Assembly: GCF_036417845.1 (NCBI RefSeq)
Contig: NC_089982.1
Span: 69,949,684-70,013,683 of the forward strand
Origin: Apteryx mantelli
Taxonomy: Eukaryota; Chordata; Aves; Apterygiformes; Apterygidae
Direction: 5' to 3'
DNA length: 64,000 nucleotides
Below the pieces are notes generated by a model, which made no database searches, was not told the origin of the DNA, and worked only from the letters and a program-made list of their open reading frames with translations. Each line of letters begins with the position of its first letter. Position 1 is the first letter of the stretch. Both the position numbers and the translations under genes were made by a program. Positions 13,301 through 28,300 of this stretch are shown here, piece by piece.

Positions 13301-16300
13301 AGTCAACCTTATCAAAGACAGCCAGCAGGATCAAGATATCATCTAGACTGCCTCATAGAACTGATTTCCTTCAGCTTTAGCTCATGGTCATTTCAAGCAA
13401 GTTTTAAGTAACACTTCCTACCTCAGAACAGCTTGAAAGTTCATCCTTATTACTGAAAAATCTAACTAATATATACAGACAGATTGCCTCTCAAGGGACA
13501 GAAACACACTTTGGTACATCTATTTTTTTCCTGCTCATTCCTTCTTTCTGCTAGTATCTTTCTTCAGGGATACTTCTTCCTGTGTAAGAAAGTAAGGAAG
13601 CCTGGCAAAAGACTGTGGCATTTAACAAGACTTTGGAAAAAATACTTGTGCTTTCTTTACTTAGAAAAGTTAATTACTCCTGCCAAGCAAGCCTAAAAAT
13701 CACGTTGCACGTAAAAGATTCTGCAGCAAGTTATGTAAAGGTGTAGTTCCACAAGATGGGTCAAAACAATTTAATAGGTAACCACTGGCAAAAGAACAAG
13801 GCTTCACTTGGCCAAATAGTACCGTGTACTGACTCTGGCACTTGTTAGAGTGTTTGAACCAATTTAACTACAGGAGAAAACTAACAAAGTAAAAAAGAAT
13901 TAAGAAGAAAAAAAAAAAAGGCACAGATACTGCTGGGTTGATGAGCCAAATCAGCTGACTGAAAGACCTTTTGAGCACTACAACTGGGGCAAGAAAGAGC
14001 AGAAGCAAGAGCTCTCCCTTTCTGCAGGTTTAAGCACAACTGAAGTATATTCAGATTTCCTGCAAATTAAAAAAAAATCCAAGAGCATATAGGCACAAGG
14101 CAGATTATTTATTTAAGTTTTAGGCTTTAGGCCCCTGAGGTTGCCTGAGAGATTAGTACTCTTAAAAAAAACAACAAAAAAAAACTATGAATAAGAATTG
14201 ACCACTGGTTATAGGATCCTGTCCCTGTTATTAATGTGCCATGCCATTCTATTGGCATGACAAAATACCAATTATAGAAGTTAGCATCAATATTTGTTTC
14301 TCATACAAAGTTCAAATGTTTCATTCCAAAAAGTAACCCTCTTAACTGTAACTATGATCAGTCATAGAGGTTAACAGAGCAACGCCCAGAAAACATAAAC
14401 CAAATCGGTAAGTTTGGTGAGAAGTCAGTACCAAAATTAGATATCAACCTCAACAGAAGCTCATTACCCAAGTTTTCCTTTTCTAAATGACAACTTTGCA
14501 GACAGCTCTGAATCAGTTGCCATACAAGGTAATAGTTCTCTTTTGAAAATACATTATTGGTAACTGAAGATACTCTGTGATGCATCTTATTGTGAACCAT
14601 TTATGATCCAAAATGCAGATAACGTTCAAGACTGAAAACTAACGGGGTTTCTTAACTAAACAATGATTCTAAATTAGTCAGCCAGACTAAGATTTAGGAT
14701 TTTTTCCACATTGATTTTTCCACTTTTTTTCTTAAAGCATACTGTGCTTTTCTTTTCAAGTAAAAGGACAGAAGATTTTCTGTGAGGTGCCAGAAGAAAT
14801 TGCTCCTCTTGCAAATGATTTTGAAATACACAGAATTACTCTGGTGAGCCATGGTGGGACAAGCATTAAGACTCATAAGAAAAGAGAGAGTCATAGGGTC
14901 AGAAGACATTCACAGGCAAAAGAAATTATCAGTGGTAAAAACTTAATGTCATTATTCAATATCAGAGAGACTGGAAGCATATTAAATTAGTTTTTCTACT
15001 AATTTTCAACAGAATTTAAATGGGGAAGAAAACACTCTAGAGGAGACTTGGTATTTTTCCTATTGCTTCTTTGACAACAGCAAAGACATTTTTTAAACTA
15101 ACTCCCCTTTGAACTACTACTCTCACTGTGGCAGTTTATAGGCCTTAAAAATTAAAAATCTTTTTTTGAAAAATAGATAAGGGATCACATAATACTCCTA
15201 AGTTAAATCTTAACCATAAAAAGCAGAAAACAAACAGCAAGTTCAAATTGGTCAACACCACTAGCAGCAGCTCAAAAAAGTCAAGCATTTTTTTAAGCAA
15301 GTGAAAGGAGAATTGCTATTTATGCTCCTGCCTGCTTACATAAATCCTCTACTTCCTCTGTCCACTCCCAAAACAAACAGGACATTCTGAATTTGACATG
15401 AATTTAGTTTGGAGTATTCTTTGGGTTGGAAAAAAAAAAAAAAAAAAAACAAGAAAGAAAGAAAAAAAAACCCCAGGAAAGAAAGAAAAAAAAGCCTGCT
15501 TCTTTTATATCCGCTTGGCACTATTTCCTTTTGAAGCATTACTAGTAGCTCCTCTTCAGTGAGGCTTCAAAGTCTAGCAGTAGTGCTCAACAGCGTAAGT
15601 AAAGCCTATCTTTTTAAATAATTTTTTTATTTAATACCTTGAAGAAAAGTTTCAATCGTAGGTGTAGGAAAGAAGAAAAATGGAGTGCCATAGAGGTAAA
15701 ACAGTATTATTGGGAAATTTTCAGAATAGTCATAGGTTGAGTTTATGCACATGCAAAATTAATATGCATAGGAGGCTGAATTAGACCTTTAAATCTAAAT
15801 GGATGAATCTGAAAATCAAAGAGGGTTAAGAGCTAAGTAAATGGCTAAGAGCTTAATAAGGGACATGGGAATTGCAGCTGCTGAGCCCCAGGGAATAAGA
15901 CAAATGACTATTAGTCAAGTGTCCAGGTTTGGCACCCTCAGGTTCAAAAATCCCAGACTTTCTTTTGCTACTGTCCCACAATAAAATCATTTCCACTTTG
16001 TGCAAGACCAAAAAAGGTTCCTAAAGCTGCCAGTCCAATGTATGTTTTTACATAATATTTTACAAAGGCCATACCTATTTGCATAAGCAAATAAAGGGAA
16101 GAAAACTCCCAGACAATGTCTAAGCCGAGTATCCTCTTCAGTCACAGGATTATACCACAACAAAACAAGACGAGAAAGAAGCTTGGCACTAATTAGCCTC
16201 CCAGAGAACATCAATTTGGCTATGCCTTCTGCAGCTTCTGTCCTAAGTTCTGAAAACTAAAAAGAAGAGTTGATCACACATACACACAAACACCACAGCA

Positions 16301-19300
16301 TTTTTCACTAATGCATTGTAATAGTCTACATCCCATTTTGCCAGTCACCTCTGTCATCTACATATTTGCACCTGCACAGATTTCAGAGTTGGCCTAAGAA
16401 TAACATTGGTCTGTATCAGTGACAAAATTGTAATTTTCTAGGGCAGTTATTTTAACATTAGTTCATTCATCTCACATATCCTGTAATGTTTAATTGCAAC
16501 CTGATCCAACAGAATACCTTAAAAAAAAAAAAAAAAAAAAAAAAAGTATTTCTTACCTCACTGTCTAAGAAACCAGAAAGAAGCTGTAGGAGACTGTGAA
16601 TCGTAGCAGTCTCTTCTTCTTCCTCTATTGTTTTAGTTTCTTCCTCACAGTTTTCAGTTGTAGTCTGTACATCTTCACTTTGAGACTCATTGCCTCTTCT
16701 GGTTTTGAATGGTTCAATCCCAAACAACATTAGCTGATCAAAGATTGCTTTTAAAGCACTTAGCTTAACCTTGATATCATCTATTTGTAAAACCTAGGTT
16801 TAATAAGGAAAATACATGCAGAATGTATTATGTAAATTTAAAGAAGCACTCTTACATTCCCAATTTCCTTGTCTTGCTAACAGGGTGTTTAAAAAAAAGT
16901 TAACTTCTGATGGTATCAATTCCTTCATCCATCTGCCTATGCTGCTGTACAAGGGAAGAAAAAGTAGAAAGTGGAGCAGGTGGCTAAGTACATGTGCATG
17001 CATGTGTGTAAGAGATGTAGTCTTATTGTGTTAACTTCTAAGCAGACATAATAGCACAAACAGAAAAAAAAAAAAAACTTATTTCATTACAGTAACTCCA
17101 TAGTGCTAAGCACTACACAAAAAACGTGGTAAGACACCTGCTCTGAAATACTGTATAGATTAATTAAGATCAGTATGCAGAAAGACAAGATGGTATAATA
17201 AATTCAAAGGTGCGTATATTATACTTTAAATTAACATTCAAATAAAGCCAGACATAGCGGGCTAGTCTAGGGATCTATTTAGCCCCACATCCTGTTTTGG
17301 CAGTGGCCAACACAAAGAATATGGGTTTTGGTATCCGCAGAACCTAATAGCTTAAGTCTCACTGTTTCTTAAAACAACACTAATGCTCCCTAAGCAAACA
17401 GACTGTTTTTTAATGAGATATACTCATTATGCAGATTAGAAACAATACTACTTGCTAACTTTCTAGGAACCAGAAGTTCTGCCACTTTGGTGACTGAAGG
17501 CTCTATCATCTTGTCCGAGCCAAGTATGCCATCTCAATACTTTTTCCAAATCTCATCCTTTCTGGCAGTCAGTCACACACACACCCTTGTGCATCAGTTC
17601 TCTAGAGCACTTTGACCAGTGTGCTATGTACCCATGGACATACACAAGCTCTTAAAGCACGGTGACCAGATACACTTCCCTCAAAGCCAGGGTCAGAGAA
17701 GTTAATGATAGTGCCATCTTCTACATAATTAGCTCAGCATCAGAACATTTACCACAAAGGTGGAAGATTATGCCATTGTCAGTTTGATGTTAGCCCAGCC
17801 AACATCTTCCACATCTCTGGAAAGCAACCTAACTACTGAATGTTGGCTAATCCAGGCAAGAAATTTTTCTGCTTGTCCTTCAGCAACTGGGCCCTAGCAT
17901 AACCAGCAATACAACATTCAGGAGACAACACTAAGTATGAAACCCATACTATAGGGATATGAACTTTAGGGAGAGAAAGAGTGCTTATCTCAAAAAGTAA
18001 AAGAATTTTTAAAAAATCCACTAACATATGTTTGACCATACTATACTATCAGCCAGATTTCTTTTGCTGGTTTGGATACTGCCTTATCCTCCAATTAACA
18101 ATTATTAATTAATTCATACAAAATTAATAATGCAGAGATTAACTCATACACTCAAGATGACAGGTAAGTATGTAACAGAAGTTGGCCGGGGGGGGGGGGC
18201 AGGAACCACACAGTCACTTTTTTTAGTTTGGTTTCCCAAGGAAGCAATGCTTACAGAATCCTACAGCTTCTCTTTCCTACATGGCAATAACTTAAATGTT
18301 TGACTGACTTCAGTCAAATTTGAAAGAGGAAGAGAGATCTTAAGGATAAAGAATTCCTACAAACTTTCAAGAAAACATGCAATCTTACAAAGGAAAGGCA
18401 TGCTACTACCAGGATGCAATATAAGCTTGATTATTAGACATCAAAAAATACCTGCATGAGATTACACCCTCCAGATCTAGATCTGCAGGACATGAGGCAT
18501 AACTGGTCCTCAGGTAACATAACTATATATGATAACTTATTAAAGATACAAGATTAGTTTTATTTGCTAGGTAACAGGGACCACCACTCCATTTCTCAGT
18601 CATTTTTACCTGTAACAGCAATGCAAGGTGTTGTCGGGCAAATTCTTTGTTCTGAAGGGCACAGCAACCCAAACACAGAACTGCCATGTTTCTCACAGCT
18701 GGATGGACATTAGTTATTCCAGGAAGTATCTGAAAATGATTTTAGACTTTGTAGTTGAAATACATAAATTTAAAATAAAATATTGACTACACTGTGTAAA
18801 ATATGCTTACCCTGAAACTAAAAATAATTTAGTTAGATATGGTATTGTACAGTGGCCAACTACTGTATACTCTGTTTATCTAGATATGAACAGAAACATT
18901 TTGAGTATCTTGGTTGAAATTAGCAATAAAATAATGGCCAAATCACAGGAGTGTTTTGCCCTGCATTTGTTTTTAATATTTAAACTCGAAACATTTGCTT
19001 TCAAACAAAATTGTGTTAAACGCTCATTGTGAACTAAAAAACAAACCTACACATTTCTTCATAAAAATATTATCATTCTTGCAAATAAACAATATCCAGT
19101 TCCAAGTTGCAAAATACAGAAGCCACTTAATTCTCATGTACTTGGAATAGTTTTGAGGAGACAACAGTATAAATACACACAAAAGAAGAGCCAGGCTAGA
19201 GAGAGGATGAATGCTATGCCAAGATCACATTATACTTGAACGCTCCAGTGAATGTGAAAGTTTAACCAACAACAAACAATACGCCCCAAAACATATTGTA

Positions 19301-22300
19301 AGTGAAAATCCAGCAGGAACAATAATATGGAAAGAGGATGTTGGAGAAAGAAAAGGGGGGGGGGGGGACTAATGTAAAAATTAAAGAAACGCCCAATTAA
19401 ATAAAGAAGGTTTGGGGGGGACATATCAATACTAATTATGATTTCTTAGAATAGCATTATACATCAGAAAGAAATCAGGAGTGGTTCCACAATATTTAAG
19501 GAAATCAAGTCAGTGTTGCAATTTCTTTCCAGTTTGAATTCAAAGAATGCTCATACTGAGTCAGATCATCTAGCCCAGTATCCTGTTATCAACAGAGGTC
19601 AAAACCAAATTCTTTCAGAGTATTACATAAACAGGTCAAGTTTATACTTCCCAGCAATTCTTGCTGATGTCCCAGCAATTTGCAGCTGAGAGACATCAGA
19701 CATGGGAGGTTGTTCCTATCTACCCAGTTACTCCACAAGATTTATTTTTATTGAACTTGTTCAGTCTTCTCTAAAATTTATGTAAGTGTTCAGCAGGCAA
19801 ACATCCTTTGGCAAGAAAGTCCACAAATTACTTATTTTGCGAAGAATCACTCATATCATTTGCTTTGACCTTGCCACTTGCTATCTTCACTTGATGTCTC
19901 TAATACTTACAGAAGACCATGACCAGCCAATCCTCATTCACTTTCTCTAAGCCACTCGTGTCTCAAATGACAAATGTTTTGTAGATCTCTGTCATATCCT
20001 GAAGTCCCCTCTTCTCCAGGTTACAAAGAGATAGCCCATTTACTTTATCTAGAAGCTGTTTCACCCTTTTACAACCCTTGCTGCCCTTCTCTAAACTACT
20101 TCCAGTTCTAATATACTCTTTCTAGATAGATGGGATAAGAATTGCACACACTATTCAGATGTGGGCGTGCCATGCATTCATACAGTGGCATACTGCTTTT
20201 TTTCATTTTGTTCTCTGTTTCCTACCCAGGAGAGAGTTTAAATCGTCTTGAAGCAGCACAGTCAGTGAGAGTTAAGAGCCTGTGATACTTAGAAACATTC
20301 CTCTTGAAATTCCATACTTTTCAATACTAAAACTGAGAAGTATAGTTAGTAGACTATAAAAGGCCTATATTGCCACTGCCTTGATTTTGCAATCCAGAAA
20401 CATTTTGGTCTTCAAAGGTGATAAGAAAACGGAGTGGAAAAAAAAAACCTCCTCAACAAAGCACCTTTGCTTGTACTAAGAAGAGATGAAAGAAAGGTCT
20501 TTATGAGCTCCAGTCTCTTCCAGATGAAGAGTTTTTGGCTAGCTCCAAAAACAAAGCAACAAAAACACATCAGAAAAAAAAAAAAAAAAAAAACACAAAA
20601 AAACAGACCTTGAAATAGTTCTAATAGCTTCAGCTAAAAGACAATCCAAGTAATAAAAGTACCAGAAAGGGCAATAAGCAGATGACCAAGCACTGCATTT
20701 AGTGCAGTGCAACTCAGCATTGTCAAACACTGTCGTAATGGAATATAAATGTTTGACTAATGTATTATTTTGGTATCTCTCTGCAGCAGTTCTGGGATAG
20801 GTTCCGAACTCAGGATAATGTATGGACTGCACGTCCAAGCCACTAGGTTCTGGGAAAGCTTAAAAGTTCCATGGCAGCACTACAGATACAGCAAAATGGT
20901 TCTGAAATAATCACAAACTGCCCTACCGGCAACTCAGCACCAGCTATGCCATACCCATCTTTATTATATGTAAAAGAGTGTTTACTACTACATACCAGAG
21001 ATTCAATTATTTCATTCATGGTTGGACCAATTCCTTTAGAAAGGGACATCACCTTGAGAAGCTCATAACACATCATCAGACACTTCAACAGTGTTTCAGG
21101 ATCATTCTTGAATGAGGGCCAGGGAAAAGAGAAAAAGGTCATTATTACAATTCCCTGCCCAAACAAACCTACCCAAAATATATTATCCGTCCACTGTGCA
21201 TTTGCTATGTAAGAATGTCAAGCAAAATCCACCCATAAATAATGATGAAAAGAGATTCAGGTTCATCTTCTCAGTTAGTTAAGGTTAAAAGCAATAAGGG
21301 CAAAACCTCTTTATAATTCCTTAGGTATTCAAGGACAAAAGTGTAGTTTAACTGCAATGCATTTTTGCTAGAGCACAGCAACACCTTCTACACATGCAGA
21401 AGGAAAACACTAAGACCATAAATGTCCATTTTCAGCTTTAAAAATGTAGATGATATGAGGCCAAACTACACTTTCTTTTAAAACAATGAATAGATGTCAA
21501 AACACAACAAACACTTGGCAATAGAGAAAGGGAAAAAGAGACCTTCTCGACACGCATTTCTTTAATTTCAGGTTGCTCTCCTTCTTTTATCAGGTCACTT
21601 TTTATGTGTTCCAACTCAGTTATTTTCTCTTTTAATATTGATGCTTGATTAAAATCCTGCAGAGTAATGCATTCTTCCAAAGCTTCTTTTGCTTCAAAAA
21701 TTTTCACTTTAATTTCAGCCAGCTAAAATATCAAGTACAAAGAAAATGAAAATTGCAACATTATAACCTACTTAGTATTAGCTAACAATACAATATTGAC
21801 ACTAGACAATACTACACTACTATAAAAAACTCTTATTTGATAGATATGTTTAAAAAACAGGGTGACAGCTATTTTTCTTCAGTTAACTAAAATTTGCTCA
21901 CCTTAAGCTGTCGCTTTCTTATTTCAGCAACATCAACAGGCTGGTCAAGAGTAACAATTGGCTCACAAACTTCCGAAATAATTTCTGCAATCTATTGTTA
22001 CAAACAGGACGTTACTGCCATTAATTTCAGTTTAAAATGTCAGATCTTAAACACTATTTAACTTTTGCAACTTTAAAATACCATCCTTCTGAAGTACTGA
22101 ACACCTGTGCAGTTTTCCTCAACATACATTTAAGTCACTGCAATAAATCCTCAAAGAATAACACTGCTATTTGACAATACACAGTCTAACTATGAAAGTC
22201 TAGTGTCTTCTACTCTTTAGCAAGGTAAGCAAAAAAATAGAAGACTGCAGATCCATGAGTAAGTTAAGCAATTTCCATGCAGAAGTGCAACTTGTCAGTT

Positions 22301-25300
22301 CACAAAGTAATGTCTCCTCTAGGTCTGAACACATACTTTAGAAAAAAAGACTGGTAAAAAGAGTACAGTCTTTCATCTTTACTGCTTTAGTCAAAATAGA
22401 ACTAATAATATTGTAATTTAAAGGTCTATAAATCACCATGTGTAGTATAATGAGCCATGTGACTAGCAATTTAATTCCAAGCACAAACACATGCATAGAA
22501 CTAGAAACAGAGCTAGGCTAAGGATTTGTTATTTCAGTTGGTTAGGGGTTCTCTTTAAAGTCAGGCCCATTACACTAACAAAAAATAATGAAATGTAAGG
22601 AAAATTAAAGACGGAACGAGACAGTATAGTCTTAATCTGATTTTTCTTGTGCCAGATCACCTCCTTTTAACATTAACTTCCTCTCAAGCTCTACTCAATC
22701 AACAAAACATACTGAACAAGTGTACTTTGCTAGGATTCTAATAGAAATGCACACATTTATTATTAGCACTATAGTACTATTACAGTACTATAATACCAGT
22801 ACTATATTGCTATTACCATAGCTCTTCCATCATAATCCTGTTACAAACCCATATCCTAGCCTTATCCACTGGATTTAGTTTTCCAGAAGGGGTCTCCGTC
22901 CATAAGTCTAGAATTTGCTTAAAATATTTGAGTAAAACCAGTAGTCCATTTTTTAGGAGTTAAGTTTTAAAAATTATACTCTATGTAAGAACTCTATTAA
23001 ATAAAATACTTTTCCTATAAAGGTTTCTAGTACCATTCTCAGCTAAAATGAGTGACAAGAACTTGGAAATTTGGAAATGTACACGATCCTTACTTTGAAT
23101 ATTCCAGTCAAAACTATTTGAATTTAATATGGCAAAGGAGTTTGAAATGGGTTGTTAAAGTCTAATATTTTCCTATTTTTAGGATTACATTTACAGCATC
23201 ATCCAATCATTCTAAAAATAGATACAACTCTTCAGGTAACCACAAAATGAGGCCGTGCTGGAAAAAAAAAGGGGGGGGGAGGGGGAAGAACGTAAATGCT
23301 TTTCCAGGCTTCAAATATTTTAATTCTTGACATTTTTGTTACAATACTTGCAAAAACTGCGTGACACAGAAGGGGAGGCGGGGTCCAGAAAACAACCAGT
23401 CTTTAGAATTACTTACAGTTTGAATCCTTCCATCATCATCTTTGATGATACTGAGTAATCTTTCCACAAGCAGAGATATAAGGGCTGTTGAAGTGGTAGG
23501 TAGAATGAGAATCTTTTGTAGAACAGCTATCAGATGCTTCCTTCATTAAAAAGGAGAAAGAAAACAATCCATTTACTTTTTTAAGAAAATGGGAGACACT
23601 TAAGAGCTAATATTTTATCCATTTAGTTAAGAGTTAGTCTGATGAATACTGTATAAAAGAAACTTCTCTTTGGCTTTAACTAGTTAAGTGCTGAATGTAT
23701 TTTCTTATCTAGTAATGTTTGTCTTTTCCCAATTCCTCCTGATAAGAAAATGCCTTTTTTTTTTTTTTTTTTTTTAAATCAAATGCAACTACAGTATAAA
23801 GAAAGGTCCTTTCAGCAGAAAACAGAGTATCAACAGTGTAAAGCGCCTTCATATAAATCATTTGGCTAGAAACTAAAGAACAAGGAGTACAAGTTTAACT
23901 AACCTGACAGTCTAGAATCACATGTAATGTATTACACTGAGAGTTTGAAATTATTGCCATTGAAATTTGTACCATCATAATTGTGATTTTTCTGAAAATG
24001 CCTATGATGGTGTGAAGTTCCAAATATATTCTGTCTCAATTACTTCACATCAAAAGGCTGTTCAAATTGTAGGAAGATCATTTGAATGACTCAACACAGT
24101 CCAATCCAGCTCAGCATCTAAAACATCTGTACCTTTTTAAGCCTTGGCACGCTGGGCTTAAAGCGCAAAAAACCCACAGGATATTTACTGTAAGTCAGTA
24201 AATCATCCATTTATCTCCTTTAATGTTGATATACTGAGTTCCAAAGGAACAGTCTTGTAATGTCCCCATCTCAGTAATTCCTTAGGAAAACAACCGAATT
24301 TGCCCTCCCCAAACAATATTGTGTCTGCATTAAAAGTCATTTTTTCCATAAAACTAAGCAGACAGTATTTGGCACAATATTGGGGACAATTCCATTAGGG
24401 AGACTCTGCCATTTTTTCAGCTAGCATAGAACTGTATTTTGTCTGTTTGATCAGGTTATTTTCCCAGTAGAAACTCTATGCCTGTTTGTATCTATGAAGT
24501 GAGAGAAGGTGAGTCATAAGGTTAATAACCCAGTTATGATTTTTATTTTTTTTCAGTTTACCTTCCTCCCTCTTCAGTGGTATCCGTGCAGCCTATAATA
24601 TGAATCAGTTGCTGACCTATAAATTCTTTTGTCATCAGGTTTTCAAAACAGGAAAAGTCTTCTCTTTGTTCTTCACTAAGAACTGGCATATTTTGAAGGT
24701 AACTGAATCCAAATAGAACAAAGGTAATTACTTTCAGGATCACTATTGGAATGTCAAAAAAAACCAAAGCAAAACAAAAAACAAAACAAAACCTTTCATG
24801 TCCCATATGGTCACCATAATTACAAACCTTTAAATTCATTTTTGTGTTCTCCTTTTTGTAGATGAATAGCTCCAGAAAGTTATTTATGACAAATAAAGTA
24901 CAGTTTAAAAAGAATGTGCTGCTTTAAAAGAATTCCCTGTTTGAGAAAGCAAAACACTAAGAAACAGAAAATGCAAGTTATGCTTCTATGTACACGTTCA
25001 GCTATGTACCCCCGCACACAGACATCACTTTAAAAATAAACATGTGCCATTTTTCATATATATATGAATATATGAGAATATATGTATATATACATATATA
25101 TATAAAATGGTACACATACACATATATACATATATATATCACTAGGGTTTTCTGCACATTCTGGTACTATGTATTCTACATATTCAGATATGTTATACTG
25201 TCTACAAGACACAAAGTAGAAGAAAATCATTGAAGTATGCAGTAAATCATTTTACATTATATATCTGATGAACCATAACATCAGAGGAACAACAAAAATC

Positions 25301-28300
25301 TGTTGTCATATAACAAAGCTAGGTAGTCTAGAAAGCATAATCAGTTTGTTCTATTTCTTCATTTTTCTAAAGTCATTGCTTTTTACTGAGATTTTATCCA
25401 TTAGCTAGTGCACACAGGCTCAGAAAATCTGGTGTGATGCATACTCTGTATAAAATTCAAATACTTATATGAGCTGTGAAAAAGATTGCTTATTTTCACC
25501 ACAGCTTTGTAGTTACTTTTCAGCAACAGCTCATTAAATTTAGCAAATTTTAAGAATTTCTTCAAAATTAGGAAAAATGCTTAAGCTACAGCTTAAGACT
25601 ATCTGAAATTACAACAATATAGGCAGCAGCTGCTGATCATTTAACACTAATAATCTGCACTAGGTAACAGTGAAGTATTGAAATAAAGTTTACAGGGCTG
25701 CATTTGCTCTTAAGGCTCAACAACTTGTGGTTTCCTGCTCTTTCTAAACAGCAGTCCCACAGTGCAATAAATCCAAGACCTTGATTGTACAATTTTAAAT
25801 CTTACCTGAAACAACTGGTGGAACAGCTCACCAGTGAATAGTTCAATAGCTCACACTACAACCAAATATCAGCAAATCTAATTAATCTTACCCAGCCTCT
25901 TCCTGAAGGGAAAGATAATTGAAGGCATTTGAAATAAGATTGGATGGAAGAAAGAGAATCACTTTTTTTTTTTTTTTTAAAGAGAACAAACGTTTTATGG
26001 ACTCTTAGATTAACTATGAATGAATAAATTTACAGCCACCATACTGGATCCACATTTCTACATTAAAGCAGCATGGACACTTAATAAATGAAGTGTTTAT
26101 GAAACATGTTAGCACATTTCACATAAAATGTGAAATGATTTGTATGAATACTACAGTATACTCTGCCCACTGAAGAAAAGAATATGCATCATTTTTAATA
26201 GGAAGCATCTATCAAAGCAAAGCATTTTTCCTCCAGATCCGATTTATAATCACTTCAGGAAGCTTCACTCTACCTTTCATTGCTTAACTGAGTAATACCT
26301 CAGTTAAGATACCTCCATTTTAATGGTGTTGCTCATAAATATGAATTCTGTTAACCCTTTAGGTTAAGATTCAAACTTTTCTGGATGAATATTCAACTGA
26401 GACAAAAAAAAAAAAAAATCACCTTTCTGCCTTCTGGTAAAAGCCTGACTTAACAAAACATTCACTGTTTTTTGCCTGGTTAAATGTTCTATAATTGTCT
26501 CATTTAGCAGCTCGACCACTGCTTTAGAACAGAAATTTTTGTGAGGCATGCCTGTCTGAACAGGGAGAGAAAAGGGAATGAACTGTCTGTTTCAAAAACA
26601 CTTTGGGACAGCAGCCAAATTTCTGTGAATTTTCACAAGTACAACAACAACAAAGTACCATTTTCCAAAAACTCTAAAACTTTCTGCAAGTTCTCTGCCA
26701 AACACACTACAATCTACATACTGATAGAGGGACAAAGGATAGCTGTATATTACAGAACAATTATTCTATTATTTTAAATGGCAAAGAATTATATGCTATA
26801 GATCTACAAGTCCATCTTGCTGATAATTCATGAGAATAAAGATTTCAAAATAGTTTCCACATTATAACTATCAGGTTTTTTTTAAAACAGTAAATCCTCT
26901 CAAACATCTTTAGGAAAGAAAAAAAAAAAAAGTTGAAAAGTTCAGTGTTCAAATGTTAGGAACTGCCAGAACTAAAGCTGCCTATGCTTGTATTTCTGCA
27001 TTCTAAAGGCACTGCAGCTCACATTCATTATCAAATTACCAATTATCAGTTAAATTACAGTAAGCATGTGAATGTTCTTAATTTAACAGAATTGTAAACT
27101 ACATGAACTTACCTTGCATTTACCTCACTGAAATTTAATCACTGAATAATTCTACCTATGCTATACTCCAGCAACATCCACATGCTATTACCATGTCAAG
27201 TAACTAGAATGAAGGGTAGAAACTTTAACCAGACTAGAGTGAAGCGTAAAATGTTCTTACATCCAACATCTTTAAAATGCATGCCTGCACAAATAATATA
27301 ATTCTTAATCATTCTCATTCAGTGCATCCTCAACTGCCCTATCTCCTGCTTTACTTCTGACTTTCCCAGTTTGAGTATTTGACTCTAATCCTGATATTCC
27401 TCAAAAAAAAATTGGCTTTGGAAGAAACCTAAACAGTTGAAGCAAAATATTATTTATTTTTTTTAATCCATTTTAGTGGTAATTAAGGAGTTTGTTTTTA
27501 AATGCAATATACCTTAACAAATAATCTGCATATATAGCAGGTTCTGGCAACATCTGTTCTAGTAAATCTTCACCTTCTTCACCTCTTGATTTTAGATATT
27601 CACAAAGAGATCTCCAATATAACGCATTCTCAGCTGTTAAGTCTTCCAATGGAATCAGTTTCCTTAACCAAAAAAATATATATATAAATAGATAAATAAA
27701 ATAGTGACAAAGTCAAACACACAGAAATAATTATTTGCTAAGATTAAAAAAAAAAAAAACTGTTAAAAATATTCTCCACAGAAGTACTTCAAGACTGAAA
27801 AAATAACTTCCTCTTCATAAATGAGCTCCTTGAGTGTCTCACTACATTGCACTTTCCTATACTGTAAATTGAGGCTGTCCATTACCAGTTTGCAGAAAGA
27901 TTCTGTTCAGACCTCCAGATCTTCTAGAGCAACCACCTATAACCAAGTAGTTTAGCTCTATAAAACTTTGTCATAATGCCATTAAACTGCAGAAATGCAA
28001 CAGCTTCTATTTATGAATTGTCTCATCACCATCAGTGCAACTTCAGCATTTATCACTTCCTTGAATCTTGTCTTACTTGCAAACTATCAATAATAATGTT
28101 TTCTTCTAAGTTGTTCAAAAAAAAAAAAATCAAGAGAACAGCAACTTGTAGATGAAAACTGATCTTTAGATGGCTTCCCATTAATCTGATGAGTCCTTAT
28201 TTAAAAGCCAATTTAATAAATCATAGACTTCAAAATCTAAGCATTTATCATACAGATATTGCATCACTCAAGCTGTAGTCAAAATCATCATAAAACAACA

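Noticed and set aside
24988-25233. 81-codon Tyr/Ile-rich frame
   Set aside because: Produced by the TA/TACA microsatellite in NCAPG intron 7.
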